Assembly (NCBI GenBank): GCA_002312935.1
Contig: DCAT01000043.1
Location: 23,892-36,729, forward strand
Direction: 5' to 3'
DNA from: Oceanospirillaceae bacterium UBA1126
Lineage (GTDB): Bacteria > Pseudomonadota > Gammaproteobacteria > Pseudomonadales > Balneatricaceae
DNA: 12,838 nt
Made by a program: the position numbers and the translations under genes. The notes below the pieces were generated by a model. It saw nothing but the letters and a program-made list of their open reading frames with translations, made no database searches and was not told the origin of the DNA. Position 1 is the stretch's first letter, and every line of letters starts with the position of its first letter. Shown here one piece after another: positions 5,949 to 12,838 of this stretch.

Positions 5949-8348
5949 ATGACAACAATGACAAAGATGACATTGACTGAAGAATTTGAGCAACTTAATT
6001 ATAGCCAAGCCTTAGAAAGTGATAGCCAAGCACAGGCGTGGCTGCAGCAAAACGAACGCCGTTTTGGTCACTATATTAATGGTGCTTTTGTAAGTGAGCT
6101 AGGTGCTACGCTAATAGATGTGTGTAATCCCTCCACCTCAGAAGTGTTAGCGCAAATTGAAGTAGCTACTAGTGAGCAAATAAGCACAGCAGTGAGTAGC
6201 GCTCGTGAGGCACAAGCAGGCTGGTGGTCCTTGGGCGGCTTGGGTCGTGCAAAAATACTTTATGCCTTGGCGCGTAATCTACAAAAGTATGCTCGTTTAG
6301 CCGCCGTGCTAGAAACCTTAGACAACGGAAAGCCTATTCGGGAAAGTCGAGATGCAGATATTCCCCTTGCCATACGTCATTTTTATCATCATGCGGGCTG
6401 GGCAAAATTACAAGCTCAGGAATTCCCCAACCATAGGCCAGTGGGTGTAGCTGCTCAAATTATCCCTTGGAATTTTCCTTTACTGATGTTGTCATGGAAA
6501 GTGGCTCCTGCCATTGCCATGGGTAATACCATTGTGATCAAACCAGCAGAACAAACGCCTTTAACAGCGATGCTGTTTGCCCAAATTTGCCATGAATCTG
6601 GCGTGCCACGTGGGGTGGTGAATATTATTAATGGTGCTGGCGCCACTGGTGCAACCCTTGCTGCCCATAACGGTGTGGACAAGGTTGCCTTTACTGGGTC
6701 TACTGCTGTTGGCCGAGCTATTCGCCTTGCTACAGCAGGCCAAGGTAAGAAACTAACTTTGGAGCTGGGTGGAAAATCAGCCTTTGTCGTATTTGAAGAT
6801 GCCGATTTAGATGCTGCTGTTGAAGGCCTTGTAGACTCTATTTGGTTTAACCAAGGAGAAGTCTGCTGTGCTGGATCAAGATTACTGGTCCAAGCGCCAG
6901 TAGCTAAACAGTTGCATGCTAAATTGAAGCAGCGCATGCAACAGCTGCGCACAGGATCTCCTCTGGACAAGTCGATAGATGTAGGCAGTTTAGTGAGCCG
7001 GCAGCAATTTAACCGAGTAAGTCAGTTGGTTAGTGAAGGGTTGCAAGAAGGTGGTGAGCTTTTTCAAGCTCACGCTCAAGACTCATTAACAAATTATTAT
7101 CCTCCCACCCTAGTGACGGACGTGGATTCAAGTCATCCCTTAGTGCAAGAGGAAATATTTGGTCCTGTGCTAGTGTCCATGACCTTCCGCACGCAAGCAG
7201 AGGCTGTGGTTTTGGCTAACAATAGCCGGTATGGCCTAGCAGCCAGTGTTTGGAGTGAAAATATAAACCGGGCTATGGATGTAGCGCCTAAACTTAAAGC
7301 GGGCGTGGTTTGGATCAACAACCATAATCAATTTGATGCAGCGTGTGGTTTTGGAGGTGTTAAGGAATCTGGCTTTGGGCGTGAGGGTGGCAAAGAAGGT
7401 TTATACGAATACCTAACCCCTGCTGGCCTAACAACCATGGTTGCACCTGATGTGCCAGCCTTAGCTAAGCCCTTATCAACACAACCTGTGGTTAGTAAAT
7501 TATCGATTGATCGAACGCTAAAGTTTTATCTGGCTGGTAAGCAGGTAAGGCCAGATTCTGGCCATAGCCAGGCCTGCTATAACAATGATGGCAGTGGTGC
7601 TGTTATGGTCGGTGTTGGCGGCCGCAAAGATATTCGAAATGCAGTATCGGGCGCCTTAAAAGCATCTTCATGGGCGCAACAAACAGCACATGGACGTGCG
7701 CAGGTCATCTACTTTTTGGCAGAAAATCTCTCGCAACGAGAAAGTGAGTGGCTTGAGCGATTGCAAAAAGTGTGTGGTTATGACCAAAAGCAAGCGCAAG
7801 CAGAGTTCGACGGGGCACTCTCGTGTCTTTTTACCTATGCCGCATGGGCAGACAAGTATGACGGTGCAGTGCATAATGCACCCTACCGTGGTGTCACTTT
7901 GGCTTTGCCTGAACCTGTAGGAGTGATAGGATTAATTACACCGAAAAATCAACCGCTTATATCTACCATTGCGCTTATGGCTCCGGCGATTGCCATGGGG
8001 AATTGTGTGGTTTTAGTAGCCAGTGAACGCTACCCAAGTATTGCACTAGAGCTTGTGCAAGTACTGGAAACTTCAGATATTCCAGCAGGTGTTGTAAATA
8101 TACTAGCTGGTCCAAAAGCAGACCTTGCTAATCATCTGGCAGGCCACGCAGAAGTGGACGCTATGTGGTGTTGGGCAGACGCCAGTATCAACAAATGTGC
8201 TGAGCAGGCGAGTGTGACAGATTTAAAACGCATGTGGACTCATTTAGAGGCGGATCGGGATTGGCTTGATCCACTTCAAAGTGAAGGGTTGGAGTTTTTA
8301 CGCCAAGCCACACAAGTGAAAAATATTTGGACGCCATACGGCGACTAA
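5949..8348 (+). CDS. Two-domain aldehyde dehydrogenase, ALDH16 type (active domain plus pseudo-ALDH domain)
   Basis: An NAD-dependent aldehyde dehydrogenase of 799 residues, much longer than the usual 480-500. Residues about 35-500 are a complete catalytic unit: oxyanion Asn N175 in PWNFP, K198 in KPAEQTP, FTGSTAVG (248-255), general base E272 in LELGGKS, nucleophile C306 in FNQGEVCCAGSR, and EEIFGPV (401-407). Residues about 524-799 repeat the NAD-binding half (FYLAGKQV, then EPVGVIGLITPKNQPL, then APAIAMGN, then IPAGVVNILAGP). They lack FTGS, the ELGG glutamate and any catalytic cysteine motif. This active-plus-inactive tandem is the hallmark of the ALDH16 family. Placed 21 bp after deoC, its likely job is oxidising the acetaldehyde released by DeoC to acetate (inference). 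CAGGA lies eight bases before the ATG. The usual GQ before the catalytic cysteine is GE here. Confidence 0.9.
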   Translation: MTTMTKMTLTEEFEQLNYSQALESDSQAQAWLQQNERRFGHYINGAFVSELGATLIDVCNPSTSEVLAQIEVATSEQISTAVSSAREAQAGWWSLGGLGRAKILYALARNLQKYARLAAVLETLDNGKPIRESRDADIPLAIRHFYHHAGWAKLQAQEFPNHRPVGVAAQIIPWNFPLLMLSWKVAPAIAMGNTIVIKPAEQTPLTAMLFAQICHESGVPRGVVNIINGAGATGATLAAHNGVDKVAFTGSTAVGRAIRLATAGQGKKLTLELGGKSAFVVFEDADLDAAVEGLVDSIWFNQGEVCCAGSRLLVQAPVAKQLHAKLKQRMQQLRTGSPLDKSIDVGSLVSRQQFNRVSQLVSEGLQEGGELFQAHAQDSLTNYYPPTLVTDVDSSHPLVQEEIFGPVLVSMTFRTQAEAVVLANNSRYGLAASVWSENINRAMDVAPKLKAGVVWINNHNQFDAACGFGGVKESGFGREGGKEGLYEYLTPAGLTTMVAPDVPALAKPLSTQPVVSKLSIDRTLKFYLAGKQVRPDSGHSQACYNNDGSGAVMVGVGGRKDIRNAVSGALKASSWAQQTAHGRAQVIYFLAENLSQRESEWLERLQKVCGYDQKQAQAEFDGALSCLFTYAAWADKYDGAVHNAPYRGVTLALPEPVGVIGLITPKNQPLISTIALMAPAIAMGNCVVLVASERYPSIALELVQVLETSDIPAGVVNILAGPKADLANHLAGHAEVDAMWCWADASINKCAEQASVTDLKRMWTHLEADRDWLDPLQSEGLEFLRQATQVKNIWTPYGD

Positions 8349-8398
8349 TTAAAAAGAAGAAACGGCTTTAGCCGATTAAAGTAAACTAGGAGAATGTA

Positions 8399-9400
8399 AT
8401 GAAGTTAAATAAAATCACTATGGCGATCGCGGCTGGTGCAGTTGCATTAACTGCAACTGTTGCTCAAGCTGCAGTTAATCCAGCTGTTGTATATGACAAA
8501 GCCGGTAAGTTCGATAAGTCATTCAACGAAGCTGTTTATAACGGCGTTAAGCGTTTTACTGCCGACACAGGTATCAGTGTTCGTGAAGTAGAACCCACAA
8601 ACGAAGCGCAAGTAGAACAAGGCCTTAAAAAGCTTGCTAAGCGCGGCAATAGCCCGATTGTTGCTGTAGGTTTCGCTCAAGCTAACGCCGTAAGTGCAGC
8701 AGCTCAAGCCTACCCAGACACTAAGTTCACTTTAATCGACATGGTTGTTCCAGAAGCCAACGTTCAGAACGTTGTATTTAAAGAGCATGAAGGTTCGTTC
8801 TTGGTAGGTGCTTTGGCAGCTATGAAGTCTGAAACTGGCACCATTGGTTTTGTTGGTGGTATGGATATTCCTTTAATTAGTCGCTTTGGCTGTGGTTACG
8901 AGCAGGGTGCTAAGCACATCAATGCAAATATTAAAGTAATCCACAACATGACAGGTTCCACTCCAGCTGCATTTGGTAACCCTTCTAAGGGTGGCGAGTT
9001 AACTCGTAGCCAGATTGAAGCGGGCGCTGACGTAATATTTGCTGCTGCTGGTGGTACTGGTTTCGGTGTTTACCAGGCTGCTGCTGATGCTGGCAAGTGG
9101 GCTATCGGTGTAGATTCTAACCAAAACCATCTCCAGCCAGGCACCATGCTAACGTCTATGGTTAAGCGTGTTGGTGAAGCTGCATACAAGAGCTATGAAA
9201 CTGCAAATAATGGCACTTGGACAGCTGGTGTAAGCGTTATGGGTCTTGCTGAAGGTGGCGTTGATTGGGCTCTTGATGAGCACAACCGTGCGTTAGTTAC
9301 TGCATCCATGGAATCTGATGTAAATGCAATTAAGGCATCCATCATTGCTGGCGATATTTCAGTACATGACTATATGTCAGACAACACCTGTAACTATTAA
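8399..9400 (+). CDS. BMP-family ABC transporter substrate-binding protein, predicted nucleoside binding
   Basis: A 333-residue periplasmic binding protein of the BMP (basic membrane protein/PnrA-like) family, whose characterised members bind purine and other nucleosides. Residues 1-24 form a Sec signal peptide (MKLNK, hydrophobic core, AQA cleavage before AVNPAVVYD). There is no lipobox cysteine, so it should be free in the periplasm. Family segments are GKFDKSFN (36-43), an EHEGSFLVGALAA stretch (129-141), GFVGGMDIP (150-158), AAAGGTGFGVYQAA (215-228) and GVDSNQNH (237-244). Only two cysteines occur in the mature protein (C165 and C331) and they could form a disulfide. AGGAGA lies five bases before the ATG, the best ribosome-binding site in the operon. 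Codon use leans toward GCT, GGT, GTT, TTC and AAC, consistent with high expression. The ligand is inferred from family and from deoC nearby. Confidence 0.93.
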   Translation: MKLNKITMAIAAGAVALTATVAQAAVNPAVVYDKAGKFDKSFNEAVYNGVKRFTADTGISVREVEPTNEAQVEQGLKKLAKRGNSPIVAVGFAQANAVSAAAQAYPDTKFTLIDMVVPEANVQNVVFKEHEGSFLVGALAAMKSETGTIGFVGGMDIPLISRFGCGYEQGAKHINANIKVIHNMTGSTPAAFGNPSKGGELTRSQIEAGADVIFAAAGGTGFGVYQAAADAGKWAIGVDSNQNHLQPGTMLTSMVKRVGEAAYKSYETANNGTWTAGVSVMGLAEGGVDWALDEHNRALVTASMESDVNAIKASIIAGDISVHDYMSDNTCNY

Positions 9401-9407
9401 TCAATAG

Positions 9408-9463
9408 GTACAGTACGCGGCGGGCGTTTGATAATAAAACGCCCGCCGCAATTTCGTCTGTAC
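9408..9463 (+). other. Strong intercistronic RNA hairpin between binding-protein and ATPase genes
   Basis: A perfect 13-bp, GC-rich stem pairs 9417-9429 (GCGGCGGGCGTTT) with 9437-9449 (AAACGCCCGCCGC) around a 7-base loop GATAATA. An outer 6-bp helix pairs GTACAG (9408-9413) with CTGTAC (9458-9463). There is no T-run after the stem, so it is not a standard intrinsic terminator. In transporter operons such hairpins often block 3' exonucleases and keep binding-protein mRNA abundant relative to downstream genes; that role here is inference. Confidence 0.75.
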
Positions 9464-9481
9464 ACCGATAACCAAAGACCA

Positions 9482-11086
9482 ATGACTATGACCGATAACT
9501 TCGCTATTGAATTAACTGACATTGATAAGCGCTTTGGCGCTGTGCATGCAAATAACAAAGTATGTTTGCAAGTTAAACGGGGCAATATTCATGGCATTGT
9601 TGGCGAAAATGGTGCGGGTAAATCCACACTGATGAGCATCCTGTATGGCTTCTATCAAGCCGATGCAGGGCAAATTGATGTATTAGGCCAGGCCTATACA
9701 TTTACAGATTCCCACCAAGCCATTGCTGCAGGCATTGGTATGGTGCACCAGCATTTTATGCTGGTAGAAAACTTCACAGTTTTAGAAAACGTGATTTTAG
9801 GTAGTGAGGGCGGTGCACTATTGGCCCACGGTTTGGCAGCTGCACGCAAAGAACTCACTCGCCTAGGCGATGAATATGGTCTAAAAGTGGACCTAGATGC
9901 CACTATAGATACGCTGTCTGTAGGGTTACAGCAACGAGTGGAGATACTCAAGGCCCTCTATAAAGGCGCCAAAATTTTGATTTTGGATGAGCCAACTGGT
10001 GTGCTAACGCCACAAGAAACAGAAGAGCTGTTTCGTATTTTTGGTGCCCTAAAGCAGCAGGGCGTCACCATCATGTTAATTACTCATAAATTGCGTGAAA
10101 TTATGTCTATTACAGACCAGGTGTCTGTGATGCGCGCAGGCCAAATGGTAGCCCACAGAGACACACAAGCAACTAGCCGAGAGGAATTGGCTGAGCTAAT
10201 GGTGGGCCGAAAAGTGTTGTTGCAAGTCAATAAAAAACCTGGCAACGGGCGTGCTCCTCTGCTGAAGGTTAAGCGCCTAAGCGTGTCCGATAGCCAAGGT
10301 ATTGAAAGGTTAAAGGATGTTAGCTTTGAACTGCGTGCCGGTGAAGTGCTGGGCGTGGCTGGCGTGTCTGGTAATGGCCAAACAGAGTTGTTAGAAGCCT
10401 TATCTGGCATCGTGCCTATGACTAGTGGAGCTATTGAAGTGTTAGGTTTTAAAATGGATGCAAAACACCCATTAACCCCTGACAGGTTAAGAGAACTTGG
10501 TTTAGCTCATGTACCAGAAGACCGCCACCGCATGGGGTTAATTACCGACTTTAGTGCCAGCGAATCCGCTTTGTTAGGTTATCACACTGACCCTAAAATT
10601 AATTCAGGCATCTGGCTTAGCAACCGCAAGGTTGAGGCTAACTGCCAGGCACTTATGCAATCTTTTGATGTGCGTCCTGCTGACCCACATTTAAAATCTG
10701 CTAATTTTTCTGGTGGCAACCAGCAAAAGCTTATTTTGGCGCGAGAAATGGAACGTAACCCAGAAGTATTACTCATAGGCCAGCCCACTCGTGGTGTCGA
10801 TATTGGGGCCATAGAGTTTATTCATCAGCGTATTATAGACATGCGTGATGCGGGTAAAGCGGTGCTGTTAGTATCGGTAGAGTTAGATGAAATAATGTCG
10901 GTGAGTGATCGTATTATTGTCTTGTGTGACGGTGAAATAAGTGGCCGCATTGATGCTGCTGATGCTGACGAGCGGACCCTGGGTATGATGATGGCCAATG
11001 CGCTAGACCCAATAGACCCTCTGCAAACTATGGATGACCAACATGCGTCTTCTCAACAGGCCTCTAGTCAGGAAACTCAAGCATGA
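9482..11086 (+). CDS. ABC transporter ATP-binding protein with two ABC domains (NupO/RbsA-like)
   Basis: This cytoplasmic ATPase powers the importer formed with the two permeases and the BMP protein. From the ATG at 9482 it is 534 residues. Domain 1 has Walker A GENGAGKS (41-48), Q-loop Q90, signature LSVGLQQR (145-152), Walker B ILILDEP with catalytic E170, and H-loop H202. Domain 2 is degenerate: its P-loop reads GVSGNGQT (294-301) with no lysine, and the Walker B end is LLIGQPTRGVD, with Gln in place of the catalytic Glu. Its signature FSGGNQQ (409-415) is intact. One working and one degenerate site is normal for this sugar/nucleoside importer subfamily. I preferred ATG 9482 (or 9488) over a TTG at 9428, because the latter lies inside the strong hairpin and adds residues not seen in the family. 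The ribosome-binding site is weak. The C-terminal 20 residues are Gln/Ser rich. Confidence 0.93.
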   Translation: MTMTDNFAIELTDIDKRFGAVHANNKVCLQVKRGNIHGIVGENGAGKSTLMSILYGFYQADAGQIDVLGQAYTFTDSHQAIAAGIGMVHQHFMLVENFTVLENVILGSEGGALLAHGLAAARKELTRLGDEYGLKVDLDATIDTLSVGLQQRVEILKALYKGAKILILDEPTGVLTPQETEELFRIFGALKQQGVTIMLITHKLREIMSITDQVSVMRAGQMVAHRDTQATSREELAELMVGRKVLLQVNKKPGNGRAPLLKVKRLSVSDSQGIERLKDVSFELRAGEVLGVAGVSGNGQTELLEALSGIVPMTSGAIEVLGFKMDAKHPLTPDRLRELGLAHVPEDRHRMGLITDFSASESALLGYHTDPKINSGIWLSNRKVEANCQALMQSFDVRPADPHLKSANFSGGNQQKLILAREMERNPEVLLIGQPTRGVDIGAIEFIHQRIIDMRDAGKAVLLVSVELDEIMSVSDRIIVLCDGEISGRIDAADADERTLGMMMANALDPIDPLQTMDDQHASSQQASSQETQA

Positions 11087-12204
11087 AACGCGATACCCGA
11101 ATTACGTGGATAAACCGCCTGTTATTGCCGCTACTAAACATACTTACGGCGTTTGCTGTAACTGCAATTGTGTTTTGGCTTATTGACGTAAATCCTATTG
11201 AGGCAGCGGAAGTGCTTTTGTATGGCGCCTTTGGTTACGAAGAAGGAATTGGGTATACCATTTATTACACTACCAACTTTATCTTTACTGGCTTAGCAGT
11301 AGCAGTAGCCTTCCATGCTGGCTTATTTAATATCGGTGGCGAAGGTCAAGCTTACGTTGGTGGCCTGGGTGCTGGACTCGCCATACTATTTCTGGACCCC
11401 ACTTTAGGGGCTTGGGTATTTATCCCTGCTAGCATTATTGGTGCGCTGTTATTTGGTGGTCTATGGGCTTTGATTCCTGCGTATTTGCAGGCTTATCGCG
11501 GCAGCCATATAGTGATAACAACCATTATGTTTAACTTTTTAGCAGCGTCACTGATGGTGTACGTAATGGTGCACGTACTGCGTGAAACTGGGCAAATGAC
11601 ACCCCAAAGTGAACTTTTCCCCACCAATGCCTGGATGCCTTTTGTGCATGATGTTGCTGCAGGTTTAGGCTACAGTATTGAAGCGTCACCACTTAACCTG
11701 TCAGTCCTTTTGGCTTTAGTTTGTGCGGTTCTGGTGTGGTTTTTCTTATGGCAAACACGCTGGGGCTATGCTATCCGTGCCACTGGTAAAAATGGCACTG
11801 CAGCCGTTTATGGTGGTATTAAACCTAAACGAATTATTATTGTAGTGATGTGCATATCGGGTGCGTTAGCAGGTTTAGTCAGCGTTAACGAACTAGTAGG
11901 GTATCAGCATCGCTTGATTATGGACTTCCATCTAGGTTATGGGTTTGGTGGTATTGCTGTGGCGTTGATGGGCCGTAACCATCCTTTAGGGATTATTGTG
12001 GCAGCCCTCCTGTTTGGTACCTTATATCAAGGTGGTGCCGAGCTAGCTTTTGAAATGAGCGGTATCTCACGTGACATTGTAGTGGTAATGCAAGGCTTAG
12101 TGATCTTGTTCTGCGGTGCTTTAGAGTATATGTATAGGCCTTGGCTGATCCGGAACTTAGCGCCAGTTAAACAGCAAGAAGCGCCAGCAGGAGTGACCGC
12201 ATGA
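11083..12204 (+). CDS. ABC transporter permease, first membrane subunit (NupP-like)
   Basis: A 373-residue inner-membrane subunit of the BPD_transp_2 type that forms half of the nucleoside translocation channel. Hydrophobic segments occur around residues 13-34, 60-80, 89-105, 110-132, 142-166, 204-224, 250-270, 285-315 and 331-350. The conserved FNIGGEGQAYVGG segment (82-94), the cytoplasmic coupling-type stretch RATGKNGTAAVYGGI (232-246) and YGFGGIAVALMGRNHP (286-301) are typical of the YufP/NupP group. The ATG overlaps the ATPase stop codon by 4 bp (ATGA), so translation is probably coupled. Together with the next gene it would make a heterodimeric channel. Substrate specificity is inferred from the BMP protein and deoC. 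Confidence 0.92.
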   Translation: MKRDTRITWINRLLLPLLNILTAFAVTAIVFWLIDVNPIEAAEVLLYGAFGYEEGIGYTIYYTTNFIFTGLAVAVAFHAGLFNIGGEGQAYVGGLGAGLAILFLDPTLGAWVFIPASIIGALLFGGLWALIPAYLQAYRGSHIVITTIMFNFLAASLMVYVMVHVLRETGQMTPQSELFPTNAWMPFVHDVAAGLGYSIEASPLNLSVLLALVCAVLVWFFLWQTRWGYAIRATGKNGTAAVYGGIKPKRIIIVVMCISGALAGLVSVNELVGYQHRLIMDFHLGYGFGGIAVALMGRNHPLGIIVAALLFGTLYQGGAELAFEMSGISRDIVVVMQGLVILFCGALEYMYRPWLIRNLAPVKQQEAPAGVTA

Positions 12205-12838
12205 GTGATGTATTCTTAACAGTGCTGTTAACCTTAGACGCTACAATAAGGGTGTCCAGCCCTCTTATTTTGGCTGCGATGGCAGGGTTATTTGCGGAAC
12301 GTTCTGGTGTTGTTGACATTGGTTTAGAAGGTAAGATGCTAGCCTCTGCCTTTGCTGCTGCTAGCGTTGCAGCAGTAGTGGGCTCTCCATGGGCTGGCTT
12401 AGGCGTAGCCATTATTGTCTCTTGCGGTTTGGCGATGCTGCATGGCTTCGCTACCATTACCCACCGGGGTGATCAAATTGTAAGTGGCATGGCGATTAAT
12501 ATTTTGGTCGGTGGATTAACGATTATTTTAGGTTTGGCATGGTTCCATCAAGGTGGATTAACACCGGCCTTAAATAATGAATCACGGTTCCTATCTATTA
12601 CGTTGCCTTATGCTGAGCAGCTGGCGTACATTCCAGTACTAGGCCCCTTTTACAAAGAACTCATCAGTGGCCATAATATTTTGGTATACCTTGCCTTTGC
12701 AGTGGTACCTATGGTCTGGTGGGTGGTGTTTCGTACCCGGTTTGGCCTGCGTCTTCGAGCCGTGGGTGAAAACCCCACAGCTGTAGATACTGCCGGGCTA
12801 TCAGTGATTAAATTACGTTATAAAGCACTACTTATTGG
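12201..12838 (+). CDS. ABC transporter permease, second membrane subunit (NupQ-like), cut by window end
   Basis: I translated this frame from ATG 12201; it overlaps the previous stop by 4 bp (ATGA) and stays open to the right edge, giving 212 complete codons. Members of the group are about 300 residues, so roughly the last third is missing. Conserved family segments include ERSGVVDIGLEGKML (33-47), GDQIVSGMAINIL (90-102) and FRTRFGLRLRAVGENPTAVDTAGL (177-200). The last is the cytoplasmic coupling-type stretch equivalent to RATGKNGTAAVYGG in the first permease. Hydrophobic spans appear around residues 17-32, 46-61, 66-84, 94-114 and 160-177. It should pair with the first permease to complete the channel of the nucleoside importer. 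Confidence 0.92.
   Translation, partial: MSDVFLTVLLTLDATIRVSSPLILAAMAGLFAERSGVVDIGLEGKMLASAFAAASVAAVVGSPWAGLGVAIIVSCGLAMLHGFATITHRGDQIVSGMAINILVGGLTIILGLAWFHQGGLTPALNNESRFLSITLPYAEQLAYIPVLGPFYKELISGHNILVYLAFAVVPMVWWVVFRTRFGLRLRAVGENPTAVDTAGLSVIKLRYKALLI

Noticed and set aside
6455..6970. 171-codon minus-strand frame inside the dehydrogenase gene
   Set aside because: It is the antisense of the conserved catalytic core; the sense frame fully explains the sequence.
8363..8374. CGGC-TTTA-GCCG mini-hairpin between the dehydrogenase and bmp genes as a terminator
   Set aside because: The stem is only 4 bp with mismatches beyond it and there is no T-run; at most it is a minor structure before the bmp ribosome-binding site.
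9428..9481. Upstream TTG start for the ATPase gene
   Set aside because: It sits in the stem of the 13-bp hairpin, has no ribosome-binding site, and adds 18 residues not typical of the family; ATG 9482 is preferred.
10751..10801. Missing Walker lysine and glutamate in the second ABC domain as evidence of a broken gene
   Set aside because: A degenerate second site is normal for RbsA/NupO-type double ABC proteins, and the frame is intact.

Overview
The window looks like chromosomal DNA from a Gram-negative proteobacterium, most likely a gammaproteobacterium. The reasons are an HrpB-type helicase, a periplasmic (not lipid-anchored) BMP-family binding protein with a Sec signal peptide, and moderate GC content with ordinary chromosomal codon use. 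I cannot name a genus from sequence alone. I see no tRNA, rRNA, CRISPR array, insertion sequence or prophage gene.

Layout. Positions 1-2000 (minus strand) hold most of hrpB, an ATP-dependent helicase that runs off the left edge. A stand-alone Lrp/AsnC ligand-binding-domain gene (2003-2239, minus) lies just upstream of it, 2 bp away. A 364-bp intergenic stretch (2240-2603) contains two doubtful small hydrophobic ORFs and a good sigma70-like promoter. That promoter drives an M20-family amidohydrolase (2604-3809, plus).

From 3852 to the right edge, seven plus-strand genes form what looks like one operon: a SorC-family sugar-phosphate-sensing regulator, deoC (deoxyribose-phosphate aldolase), a two-domain ALDH16-type aldehyde dehydrogenase, a BMP-family nucleoside-binding protein, a double-ABC ATPase, and two membrane permeases (the second cut by the window end). 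Spacing is tight: stop and start codons abut at regulator/deoC, and there are 4-bp ATGA overlaps at ATPase/permease 1 and permease 1/permease 2. The two wider gaps flank the binding-protein gene, and the one after it carries a very strong hairpin.

How the genes fit together (inference from family knowledge). The BMP/ABC system imports (deoxy)nucleosides. Enzymes not in this window (a nucleoside phosphorylase and phosphopentomutase, or a kinase) would give deoxyribose-5-phosphate. DeoC splits this to glyceraldehyde-3-phosphate and acetaldehyde, and the dehydrogenase oxidises the acetaldehyde to acetate. The SorC-family protein probably senses a pentose phosphate and represses the operon from a 25-bp palindrome that overlaps the predicted start of transcription. 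The most notable items are the ALDH16-type enzyme inside a nucleoside-uptake operon, this operator-like palindrome, and the 13-bp perfect hairpin between the binding-protein and ATPase genes.
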